8,508 nt of DNA from Candidatus Heimdallarchaeota archaeon (lineage in GTDB: Archaea; Asgardarchaeota; Heimdallarchaeia; Heimdallarchaeales; Heimdallarchaeaceae), in assembly GCA_016839875.1 (NCBI GenBank), contig JAEOTK010000327.1, positions 1 through 8,508 on the forward strand. The letters are read 5' to 3'. A model generated the notes under the pieces. It saw only the letters and a program-made list of their open reading frames with translations, had not been told where the DNA came from and ran no database searches. A program made the position numbers and the translations under genes. How positions within the stretch are numbered: position 1 is the stretch's first letter; each line of letters begins with the position of its first letter. Of this stretch, positions 1 to 6,472 are shown piece by piece.

Positions 1-2
1 TA

Positions 3-125
3 ATTTGCACTGGTAAGAAGTTCAGAGCACACTATGATTTTGTTGCTAAGTTAGCAAAGTGGATTGGTCATATTATTATGTACTTTGAAGCCGCTACAGA
101 TGATGTTCCAGACTTTTGTCCATAA
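3..125 (+). CDS. C-terminal end of an unidentified protein (5' end outside window)
   Basis: The frame is open from base 3 to a TAA at 123-125 and gives 40 residues. They begin ICTGKKFRAHYDF and end with an acidic, aromatic tail, DDVPDFCP. The mixed, protein-like composition and the T-rich tract starting five bases after the stop support a real gene end rather than a chance open frame. I do not recognise the family. The length seen is too short for a domain call, and nothing suggests a membrane segment. The next gene starts about 100 bases downstream with its own promoter-like element, so the two are probably not co-transcribed. Confidence 0.5.
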   Translation: MCTGKKFRAHYDFVAKLAKWIGHIIMYFEAATDDVPDFCP

Positions 126-129
126 ACAA

Positions 130-145
130 TTTTTTATTTTTATTT
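130..145 (+). terminator. T-rich transcription stop after the partial gene
   Basis: Runs of six, five and three T residues, separated by single A residues, begin five bases after the TAA at 123-125. Archaeal RNA polymerase can terminate at such T-tracts without a hairpin, and no convincing stem lies in front of this one. Assignment rests on position and composition only. Confidence 0.45.
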
Positions 146-197
146 CTGGAAAATATTAATAATTACTATGGATTTCTCGTTATCATCAGCAAAATTA

Positions 198-205
198 CTA
201 TAAAT
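198..205 (+). promoter_or_regulatory. TATA box for the DUF2085-type gene
   Basis: The octamer CTATAAAT is centred about 25 bases upstream of the ATG at 227. That is the usual archaeal TATA-to-start-site distance, so transcription would begin at or next to the ATG and give a leaderless mRNA. This spacing is one reason to prefer the 227 start over the TTG at 116. Confidence 0.5.
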
Positions 206-226
206 GATTCTAGAAAGTGTGATTTT

Positions 227-922
227 ATGAGTGAAGAGGAAATAGAAACTCCATATCTTTCCGAAGAAGTAGAACTAAAAAAAATCACACCAATTCACGT
301 ATTATTTGCAATGAGTAAGGTAACAGCATGGCAGAATTTCACTCATCATCCCACTTGCAGCAGATATAGCAATCATTACTTTAAAATCGGGAAATTCAAA
401 ATGTGTGTGGGTTGTACTAATCTGTATTCAGGTATAACACTTTTTCTTATTCTCTACTTTTCTTTGCCTTCAATTAGATCAAATCCAATTGTCTTGCCTT
501 TGGTTTTTCTATATGGTTGCGCAACAGCTATTGCACATGCAATTATTCATCCTGAGAATAAATGGATTAGGTCATTTCTCCGAATTTCCTTGGGGTTTGG
601 TTTAGGAGCTTATCTAAGCATCATAATTATCAGTCCAAGATGGTGGTTACGAGCGATTTTCATCACTATTTTTATCGGAGGAGTTGGTCTTTATAGAACA
701 ATGAGAGGAGATAAAGCTAATCTAGAATTGTGTGAAGAATGTCCTCTACATAAAGCAGAGCCACCTTGTGATCCAATGAAGAATACAGATATCAAGGTTA
801 AGAAAATCAACTCAGTTATAGATGAGCGAATAGAGAAGATTAAGATCAGAAAAAACAAAGATCTTGATGCTGTTACAGCTGATAATGAAAGTAATAAGGA
901 AAAGTTAGAAGTCAAGGAGTAA
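227..922 (+). CDS. DUF2085-type polytopic membrane protein
   Basis: A 231-residue membrane protein of unknown function. An acidic N-terminal stretch (1-20) is followed by a His/Cys-rich segment at residues 38-63 (HHPTC with His40, His41 and Cys44, then His50 and an MCVGC motif with Cys60 and Cys63). Hydrophobic spans follow at roughly 67-84, 87-107, 118-137 and 139-156. The combination of an H..C segment, a CxxC, then TNLYSG leading into the first helix is the pattern of DUF2085 proteins. A second cysteine group (CEECP at 169-173, Cys181) lies just after the last span, and the final 45 residues are Lys/Glu-rich and probably helical and cytosolic. The cysteine sets could bind a metal, but that is inference. 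The frame is also open back to a TTG at 116, but that would overlap the upstream gene end, so the ATG at 227 behind a TATA box is preferred. It converges on the PhzF gene. Confidence 0.7.
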   Translation: MSEEEIETPYLSEEVELKKITPIHVLFAMSKVTAWQNFTHHPTCSRYSNHYFKIGKFKMCVGCTNLYSGITLFLILYFSLPSIRSNPIVLPLVFLYGCATAIAHAIIHPENKWIRSFLRISLGFGLGAYLSIIIISPRWWLRAIFITIFIGGVGLYRTMRGDKANLELCEECPLHKAEPPCDPMKNTDIKVKKINSVIDERIEKIKIRKNKDLDAVTADNESNKEKLEVKE

Positions 923-927
923 AGAAA

Positions 928-1773
928 TTACAGATATAATTTTCCTTTAAGCACAAGAACATAGTTCCCTATGATTTCTACAAGATTGTTTTCTAGTATT
1001 TTAACTAGTAACTCTCCTCCTCTTTCTGACTTCTGTTGTGCTTTCATTTCAATCTTTTCTAGCTTCTTTGACCAATAAGGAGTCAAAATAGTATGAGCAG
1101 ATCCTGTAACAGGATCTTCATTAATACCATACCAAGGGGCAAAGAATCTTGAAACAAAATCAATCTCATTTTTTCCTTTAGCAGTTACCATTACTCCCCT
1201 AATTTCATGTTCCAGAACTACTTCTTTCATCTTCTCGAAATTTGGAGAAACTGCAAGAACGGCTTCTACATCGGATAGCTCAATTAGTAAATCGTTAACA
1301 TCAGGTGAAAAAGCTACATTGACAACGTCTTCAATTCCCATGGCATTCAATAACTCTTCAGGAGGATCAATTTCTATAGGTTCATTCATTGGGAAAATGA
1401 GTTTTACTCCTCCTTCGTATTTTTTAGCGCCTAACTCACCACTAAGTGTTTGAAACTTCACTTCATCAGCTTTAATTTCTAGTACATAAAACAATAGAGC
1501 AGCTGTTGCTAGTGTTGCATGACCACATAGCTTAACTTCGGTCTTTGGTGTGAACCATCTTAATCGAAAATTATTCTCATTCTTGTATGAATCAAGATCA
1601 GTTAGATAAACAAAAGCTGTTTCTGAAAGATTCATTTCTGCAGCAATCTTCTGCAATATCTCATCTGAATATTCTTCAGTTAGAAGGCATATCGCTGCAG
1701 GATTACCACCGAAAGGTTCAGATGTAAAAGCATCTATTTGATAGAGTGAAATTGAAGTTTTTTTGAGAGACAT
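928..1773 (-). CDS. PhzF-family isomerase/epimerase-like protein
   Basis: A 281-residue protein of the PhzF (phenazine biosynthesis-like) family, a cytosolic diaminopimelate-epimerase-like fold of two similar halves. Family signatures are all present: QIDAFTSEPFGGNPAA near the N-terminus (residues 12-27), NLSETAFV with the expected catalytic Glu51, LCGHAT with His85 at 82-87, and EDPVTGSAH with Asp220 at 219-227, then an RGGEL motif near residue 251. The Glu/His/Asp set matches the residues used by Pseudomonas PhzF for proton transfer, so the enzyme is probably active as an isomerase. Length is normal for the family. Most family members are not in phenazine pathways, no other phenazine gene is present, and the substrate cannot be named. 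A GTG at 1782 in the same frame would add MKN. The ATG at 1773 is used here, though a TATA-like element fits either. It diverges from the subtilase gene and converges on the DUF2085 gene. Confidence 0.88.
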   Translation of the reverse strand: MSLKKTSISLYQIDAFTSEPFGGNPAAICLLTEEYSDEILQKIAAEMNLSETAFVYLTDLDSYKNENNFRLRWFTPKTEVKLCGHATLATAALLFYVLEIKADEVKFQTLSGELGAKKYEGGVKLIFPMNEPIEIDPPEELLNAMGIEDVVNVAFSPDVNDLLIELSDVEAVLAVSPNFEKMKEVVLEHEIRGVMVTAKGKNEIDFVSRFFAPWYGINEDPVTGSAHTILTPYWSKKLEKIEMKAQQKSERGGELLVKILENNLVEIIGNYVLVLKGKLYL

Positions 1774-1803
1774 GTTTTTCACATATCTTGTTCAGTTAAA
1801 ACC

Positions 1804-1822
1804 ATTTTATATTTATTTATAA
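1804..1822 (-). promoter_or_regulatory. TATA-like elements for the PhzF gene
   Basis: Read on the minus strand, this stretch contains TTATAAAT (1822-1815) and TATAAAAT (1811-1804). The nearer one would place the transcript start about at 1782, at the GTG or nine bases ahead of the ATG at 1773. The farther one would start near 1793. Both are AT-rich matches in an AT-rich spacer, so which one is used cannot be settled by eye. Confidence 0.4.
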
Positions 1823-1853
1823 GAACTTGAAAGAAAAACGATAATTGAAAAAC

Positions 1854-1861
1854 TTTATGAA
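1854..1861 (+). promoter_or_regulatory. TATA-like element for the subtilase gene
   Basis: TTTATGAA is centred about 26 bases before the ATG at 1884, again the distance expected for a leaderless transcript. No ribosome-binding site is seen before that ATG. A second AT-rich block at 1862-1870 lies too close to the ATG to serve it. Confidence 0.4.
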
Positions 1862-1883
1862 TAATATATTGTAATTGAGTGTT

Positions 1884-4868
1884 ATGAAGAGAAAAATAAT
1901 TACAAGTATAGGAATAATAATTCTATCTATTTTGATGATACAAGTGGGTTCTCTTCTGCTACCTCAAGCTAATACTCTTGAGATTTCTGTCTTTCCAGAA
2001 GAAATTATTGCAGAAGAACCAGTAGTTGATTCAATTAGACAATTCTTGCTTCATTTTGAAACAAGAGTAGCATATGAATCATATGTAGAAACTTATTCAC
2101 CAGAACTTACTTTTCCAAATCTGAAAATAGTTGTATTCGATGATTGGAAGAGCAAGAAAGACTCATTCTACAGTATAGATGGAGTAGACAGAGTCTTTGA
2201 TATAACTGATGTTAGATATCATCTAGCAGACAATTCATTAAATTTGGAATCCCCCTTCTATACAGTCGAAACTGTGCAAACTAAGGATATACTTAATATT
2301 CAGCCCTTATGGGATTTAGGTTACAAGGGAGATGGAATCGTCATTTATGATATTGATACCGGAATTAATCTTCTACATGGAGATTTCGCGGGAAGAATAA
2401 ATCTTACTCACAGTCAATCCTTCGTAAATATGACCTATGGATATACATTCAACGACAATGCTATTGATGGAGTCCATTATCATGGAACTGCAACTGCGGG
2501 AGTGGCATTAGGTGATGGATCAGGTAATCCTGACAACATAGGTATGGCACCAGAAGCATCACTACTTGTTGCTAAAGTTTCTAATGAAGACAGCATTTTA
2601 GTTACTGCTCTAATAGGTGCTCTTGAATATGGTCTAGCTCTAGGAAATATTGATATTGTCAATTATAGTATTGGAGGAACAGATCGCTGGGGTATGGATT
2701 TGGATGAATTCCTCATTCGTGAACTTGCTGTGAATGGTGTAGTCGTTGCTGCTTCTGCAGGAAATGAAGGTCAAGATGGATACTACAGTATTAGTTCTCC
2801 AGGATCAACACCTCAAGCAATCTCAGTTGGTGCATCAACTTATACTAATTTAATAGCTGGTTTCAGTTCATATGGTCCTTCAAATGAAGGATTTGCAAAA
2901 CCTGATTTAGTAGCACCCGGTAGACAAATTACAATGCCAACAGTTGGAGGAACAGATGTTTATACAACACAAGATGGAACTTCTTTCTCTGCACCAGCAA
3001 TAGCAGGTGCAGCTGCAGTAATGATTGATGCTTTACAAGGATTGGGTATTCAATATGATCCTGGTCTTATTAAAGCAGCACTAATGGCTTCAGCAAACGA
3101 TTTAGGAAAAGAATACCTACTAGTTGGAGCGGGATTACCAGATGTTAATCAAGCTATTAATCTTATTCAAGCAGCTCCAGCAAATGGTTCTGGATTTAAA
3201 TCCATAATGTGGGCAATTCCAGAATTCCCAGTACCTGCATTTGAAACAATGCCTCAAGGATTTCATTATGAGATGTTTCTAGGTTCTGTTTCATCAACAC
3301 CTTGGAATGATTTAGCTCCTGTCGTTACTGGAAATATATCCTCCGTAATGACATTAAACACCACTTCCTGGTCAGGTCCCTGGACTAAGAACTTCTTCAT
3401 ATCCATTGATATTCCAGATGCTGCAGCACTTGGTGTTTATGAAGGATATGTCACATTTGAAACAGCTGGTGGAGTAACTGCAACTACCCATATTCTAATT
3501 GAAGTTGTTGAAGGTAAAGGAAAAATACTCTTCCCATGGTTTGTAAATGAATGGCCACAAGATCACTTTCTTGGACAATATAAACGTGTAACTCAATATC
3601 TGTATGGTCAAGGCTATGCAGTTAATGAATACGCAATATACAATATCACTGGAGAGTACAACAAAATTACTCCAGAGCTTCTAGAAAGCTATGATGTAGT
3701 TTGGTTAGCTGATCTATTCAATTACAACTTCTTAGAAAACTGGGATTATATACCGTGGTCAACGTATCGACCGTGGATTTTCGATGAAATCGACGCCATT
3801 CAGCAATTTGTTGATGATGGTGGTAGACTTCTTGTAGACTTCAATGGTCCACGTATAGAAGAAATACAAGGAGTAGGAAATCTAATGACTGGTAACAATG
3901 TTACGACGATAAATGAGTTAGTTAATCCGTTTGGAATAGATATATCAACTGCTGCAAATGATCCAGAAGATCCTATTATCACTGCGGATATAATCACCCA
4001 TCATGCTATAACAGATGGTGTTACCAAAATAGATTCATGGGGAACAACACTAACTGTAACTGCAGATGCAACAATCTTAGCTGCTGATAATACAGGAGGA
4101 ACTGTTGCAATCCATGAAAAAACTAATGGTGCTCGAGTTATAGTTTTGACTACAAACTTCATTATGGATTCAGCAGGATATATAGACCAATACAACGATG
4201 ATACCCAGAACCAAATTTTTGTTCAAAATATGTGGACATGGTTGCTTGCTCAAGAGACAATTTTAGGTGACTATACAGAAGATGCTACAGGAGTTTCCTT
4301 TACACTCACATCATTAGTTCCTGCAGCAGTTCTCACAGCATCTGTAGATATAATAACAGCAACTGGTACAACTTCAACTGCAGTTGATTTAACTGATCTT
4401 GGTGGTGGAGATTACACCTACAGACTAGATTTTGGTGATGAAGGAACTTATCAATTTAGAGCAGAAAGCGCAGATGACAAGTATTTCGCTCAGTTCTTCT
4501 ATGATGCTGATCCTCCAGTTATCACAACTGGTGGTTGGGTAAATAACACAAAGATGGAAGGTGCGAAAATAGATTTCACTGTGACAGATACTACGACAAA
4601 TATTGTAGGATTTAGTGTGAAACTAAATGGAGAAGATGTTCAAACCTATGGATCAGGCAAAGTAAGAACTTTCATAATCTTCAGCTCTGATTTAGAAAAA
4701 GGCGATAATATTCTTCATGTAGTTGCTGTAGATGAAGCAGGAAACAGATTGGATGTTATCTATGTAATTCCAACAACTGCTGGTGCTCCAGCATCTACCT
4801 TAGCTGCAATTCTAGGTCTTCTGTCTCTAGCTGCGGTCATAACTCTAATTCGTCGAAGAAGAAGATAA
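1884..4868 (+). CDS. Secreted, membrane-anchored subtilisin-like serine protease (S8), site-1-protease-like layout
   Basis: A 994-residue extracellular protease (start ATG 1884; an in-frame TTG at 1875 would add three residues). Residues 1-30 form a signal peptide (MKRK, then a hydrophobic stretch). About 31-140 looks like an inhibitory prodomain. The S8 catalytic domain spans about 141-430: Asp158 in YDIDTG, His200 in HGTATAG, oxyanion Asn294 in AGNEG and Ser367 in GTSFSAP, so the triad is intact. Next come a beta-rich segment (about 440-545), an alpha/beta domain resembling a class I amidotransferase-like fold (about 546-792; ILFPW, YDVVWLADL, FVDDGGRLLVDF, ARVIVLTTNF), and two Ig-like beta domains (about 793-873 and 875-962). 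Last is a hydrophobic helix (about 967-988) followed by five Arg, giving a C-terminal anchor with a cytosolic basic end. Several N-x-S/T sites fit a glycosylated surface protein. Substrate is unknown. The post-catalytic order resembles site-1 protease (see findings). It has its own promoter and terminator, so it is probably a single-gene unit. Confidence 0.93.
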   Translation: MKRKIITSIGIIILSILMIQVGSLLLPQANTLEISVFPEEIIAEEPVVDSIRQFLLHFETRVAYESYVETYSPELTFPNLKIVVFDDWKSKKDSFYSIDGVDRVFDITDVRYHLADNSLNLESPFYTVETVQTKDILNIQPLWDLGYKGDGIVIYDIDTGINLLHGDFAGRINLTHSQSFVNMTYGYTFNDNAIDGVHYHGTATAGVALGDGSGNPDNIGMAPEASLLVAKVSNEDSILVTALIGALEYGLALGNIDIVNYSIGGTDRWGMDLDEFLIRELAVNGVVVAASAGNEGQDGYYSISSPGSTPQAISVGASTYTNLIAGFSSYGPSNEGFAKPDLVAPGRQITMPTVGGTDVYTTQDGTSFSAPAIAGAAAVMIDALQGLGIQYDPGLIKAALMASANDLGKEYLLVGAGLPDVNQAINLIQAAPANGSGFKSIMWAIPEFPVPAFETMPQGFHYEMFLGSVSSTPWNDLAPVVTGNISSVMTLNTTSWSGPWTKNFFISIDIPDAAALGVYEGYVTFETAGGVTATTHILIEVVEGKGKILFPWFVNEWPQDHFLGQYKRVTQYLYGQGYAVNEYAIYNITGEYNKITPELLESYDVVWLADLFNYNFLENWDYIPWSTYRPWIFDEIDAIQQFVDDGGRLLVDFNGPRIEEIQGVGNLMTGNNVTTINELVNPFGIDISTAANDPEDPIITADIITHHAITDGVTKIDSWGTTLTVTADATILAADNTGGTVAIHEKTNGARVIVLTTNFIMDSAGYIDQYNDDTQNQIFVQNMWTWLLAQETILGDYTEDATGVSFTLTSLVPAAVLTASVDIITATGTTSTAVDLTDLGGGDYTYRLDFGDEGTYQFRAESADDKYFAQFFYDADPPVITTGGWVNNTKMEGAKIDFTVTDTTTNIVGFSVKLNGEDVQTYGSGKVRTFIIFSSDLEKGDNILHVVAVDEAGNRLDVIYVIPTTAGAPASTLAAILGLLSLAAVITLIRRRRR

Positions 4869-4894
4869 CTTCTTCTTTCTCTTTTATTTTTTTA
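4856..4894 (+). terminator. Hairpin plus T-tract terminator overlapping the subtilase stop codon
   Basis: AAGAAGAAG (4856-4864) pairs with CTTCTTCTT (4869-4877) around a four-base ATAA loop, and a T-rich run (4876-4892) follows. The TAA stop at 4866-4868 lies in the loop, and the 5' arm is made of the AGA/CGA codons of the poly-Arg tail. The stem is perfect, nine base pairs, and leads directly into the T-tract, so it resembles an intrinsic terminator. Confidence 0.6.
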
Positions 4895-4952
4895 ACATAA
4901 TGTTTTTAACAGCAGATTCATATTTTTTCACAAATTAATAGTATTTATTTCA

Positions 4953-4965
4953 ACATAAACATAAA
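4953..4965 (+). promoter_or_regulatory. Weak TATA-like element for the psd-pssA operon
   Basis: ACATAAACATAAA is centred about 25 bases before the ATG at 4984, which fits a leaderless start as for neighbouring genes. Another AT-rich candidate lies at 4940-4951. The match is weak and the spacer is AT-rich throughout, so this is tentative. That the operon needs its own promoter is suggested by the terminator just upstream. Confidence 0.3.
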
Positions 4966-4983
4966 TTAGCACTTCTCAAGCTG

Positions 4984-5652
4984 ATGAAGATGAAACTAGC
5001 TAAAGGATCTCAAAATCTGACTTACATACATTTTGCGGGTATAATTCTAAGTTTCATAATTTTTATTCTTGTTTGGTATTGGACAAGAGTAAATTGGATT
5101 TTTACAATATTCACAGCTATTACTATTTGGTGTCTATTTGTAATTTGGACTTTTAGGGATCCAAAAAGAGATATAAATCAAAATCCAAATCACATTCTTG
5201 CACCAGCTGATGGAACTATTACTGAGTTAACAGAGACTGATAAGGGAATATACTGTGTTATTCGAATGTCCCCATTTGATGTTCATATGACAAGAAGTCC
5301 AATTAGCGGAAAAACAGAGGATGTTCAATTCAAGAAAGGATCTCATTGGCCAGCATACTTTCCAAACTATGCAGTTAGAAACCAAAGAAACACTATTAGG
5401 ATTATTAACAAAGAAGAAGAGATTGAAGCTGTTGTTACTCAAGTATCGGGTATATTTGCTAGAAGGACAATATCTTACATAAACAAAGATGACGAAGTAA
5501 AACAAGGAGAAGTTATCGGTACTATTAGGTTTGGCTCAATCACAAGCGTTGAAATAGTAAGCACAAAGAATTATAAATTAGTTAAACCTCTTCCTAAAAT
5601 AACAAGAGCTGGGATTACCATACTAGCTGTTCGAGATAATGATAGTGATTAG
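4984..5652 (+). CDS. psd: Phosphatidylserine (archaetidylserine) decarboxylase, short archaeal type
   Basis: A 222-residue pyruvoyl-dependent decarboxylase that would convert the serine phospholipid to the ethanolamine phospholipid at the membrane. Two hydrophobic spans (about 15-34 and 36-55) anchor the N-terminus. Family motifs follow in order: FRDPKR (57-62), LAPADG with Asp76, MSPFDVHMTRSP with His101, GSHWPAYFPNYAVRNQRN (119-136) and RFGS with Ser185. Self-cleavage before Ser185 should yield a large beta chain and a short alpha chain of about 38 residues carrying the pyruvoyl group. Asp76 and His101 are the likely partners for processing and catalysis. One oddity: the usual Asn-Glu-Arg of this family reads Asn-Gln-Arg (133-135). 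Size fits the short psd class of archaea and some bacteria. An alternative ATG at 4990 would remove two residues. The stop is immediately followed by the ATG of pssA, which performs the preceding step, so function is well supported by context. Confidence 0.92.
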   Translation: MKMKLAKGSQNLTYIHFAGIILSFIIFILVWYWTRVNWIFTIFTAITIWCLFVIWTFRDPKRDINQNPNHILAPADGTITELTETDKGIYCVIRMSPFDVHMTRSPISGKTEDVQFKKGSHWPAYFPNYAVRNQRNTIRIINKEEEIEAVVTQVSGIFARRTISYINKDDEVKQGEVIGTIRFGSITSVEIVSTKNYKLVKPLPKITRAGITILAVRDNDSD

Positions 5653-6462
5653 ATGACATGGGAAGACATACCTTATCTTCAGAAAAAATGGATTAAAACA
5701 ACAGCTTGGGTTTTAGCCAATTTATTTACTCTAGGAAATATCATTATTGCTATCGTTGGGATTGTCTATATTTTTATCAATCCTGAGAACTATGTTTTTT
5801 GGTTTGCTAAGTTCCTTGCAGTATGCTCTATTCTTGATTTTGCAGATGGAAAACTAGCTCGAATAAGTGGTAGTAAAAAACTTGCAGTTGATGTAGATAC
5901 TATTGTAGATTCGATTTCTTTTGGAGTATTTCCAGCAATATACTTAGGAAATTTAGTGGCAAGATGGGAATATAGTTTACGCGAGATAAGTGCTGGGTGG
6001 AGCATCACTCTTGGAATAATTACAGGACTTATTTATCTCGGGGCTGTATGGTTTAGATTATATCGTTTTGTGAAAAGAGATCCTCTATACACTCCATATT
6101 TCAATGGACTTCCTAGTCCATTTGCAGCTATGGTCATTGCATGTTTGGTCATATTTCCAGAGACACCGGAATGGGGAATTGTTATAGCTACCATCATAGT
6201 TTCAGGATTTATGCTTTCAAAAATACCTTTACCATCATTCAAAGGAGTCCCATCAAAATTCGATCTATATTGGATAATTACAACTACCCTTCTATTTGTT
6301 CTATTCATAGCTATGCCGTTTCAACCTGTTAATCTGATGAAATTTCCAGCATATATCATTGCTGTGTATATGTTAGTCTATCTGACAGCAGGACCAGAAT
6401 ATGCAATACGACTAGATCAAAAATATAAAGAAAAAGGATTAATGGAAGAAGAGAAAAAATAA
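5653..6462 (+). CDS. pssA: CDP-alcohol phosphatidyltransferase, serine synthase type (archaetidylserine/phosphatidylserine synthase)
   Basis: A 269-residue integral membrane enzyme expected to transfer the lipid phosphate from a CDP-activated lipid to L-serine. In an archaeon the donor would be CDP-archaeol. About seven or eight hydrophobic spans are visible. The catalytic signature starts at Asp62: DFADGKLAR (Asp62, Asp65, Arg70), then Asp82 and Asp86 in DTIVDSISFG. FNGLPSPFAA (150-159) is typical of the serine-using subclass, which with the adjacent psd decides the substrate. One departure is notable: the spacer between AR and the last two Asp residues is one residue shorter than the usual DxxDGxxAR-x8-GxxxDxxxD pattern, and an Ala (78) takes the usual Gly place. 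The ATG directly follows the psd TAG, with no spacer, implying one transcript and coupled translation. The C-terminus (about 255-269) is charged and cytosolic. The stop abuts that of the opposing actin-like gene. Confidence 0.9.
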   Translation: MTWEDIPYLQKKWIKTTAWVLANLFTLGNIIIAIVGIVYIFINPENYVFWFAKFLAVCSILDFADGKLARISGSKKLAVDVDTIVDSISFGVFPAIYLGNLVARWEYSLREISAGWSITLGIITGLIYLGAVWFRLYRFVKRDPLYTPYFNGLPSPFAAMVIACLVIFPETPEWGIVIATIIVSGFMLSKIPLPSFKGVPSKFDLYWIITTTLLFVLFIAMPFQPVNLMKFPAYIIAVYMLVYLTAGPEYAIRLDQKYKEKGLMEEEKK

Positions 6463-6472
6463 TTACTTCTTC
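6445..6472. terminator. Possible two-way terminator across abutting stop codons
   Basis: GAAGAAG (6445-6451) and CTTCTTC (6466-6472) form a perfect seven-base inverted repeat whose 14-base loop contains both stop codons (TAA at 6460-6462 and, on the other strand, TAA at 6465-6463). On the plus strand AGTTTTGTTTG follows. On the minus strand a T-rich run lies within the pssA end. It could stop both transcripts, but purine-rich Lys/Glu codons on both converging ends make such a repeat likely by chance. Confidence 0.35.

Noticed and set aside
116..226. N-terminal extension of the DUF2085-type protein from a TTG at 116
   Set aside because: It would overlap the end of the upstream gene (stop at 123-125), the added 37 residues look like translated AT-rich spacer, and a TATA box at 198-205 places the transcript start at the ATG at 227.
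928..1773. Phenazine biosynthesis gene
   Set aside because: The protein is clearly PhzF-family, but no other phenazine gene is nearby and the family is widespread with other or unknown substrates.
2480..4195. Minus-strand open frames of about 60 residues inside the protease gene
   Set aside because: They lie wholly within a strongly supported coding region, have no promoter or ribosome-binding site, and their composition is that of antisense reading of the real codons.
6033..6332. Open frames of 63-91 residues inside pssA on both strands
   Set aside because: They overlap the conserved pssA reading frame and show no independent gene signals.
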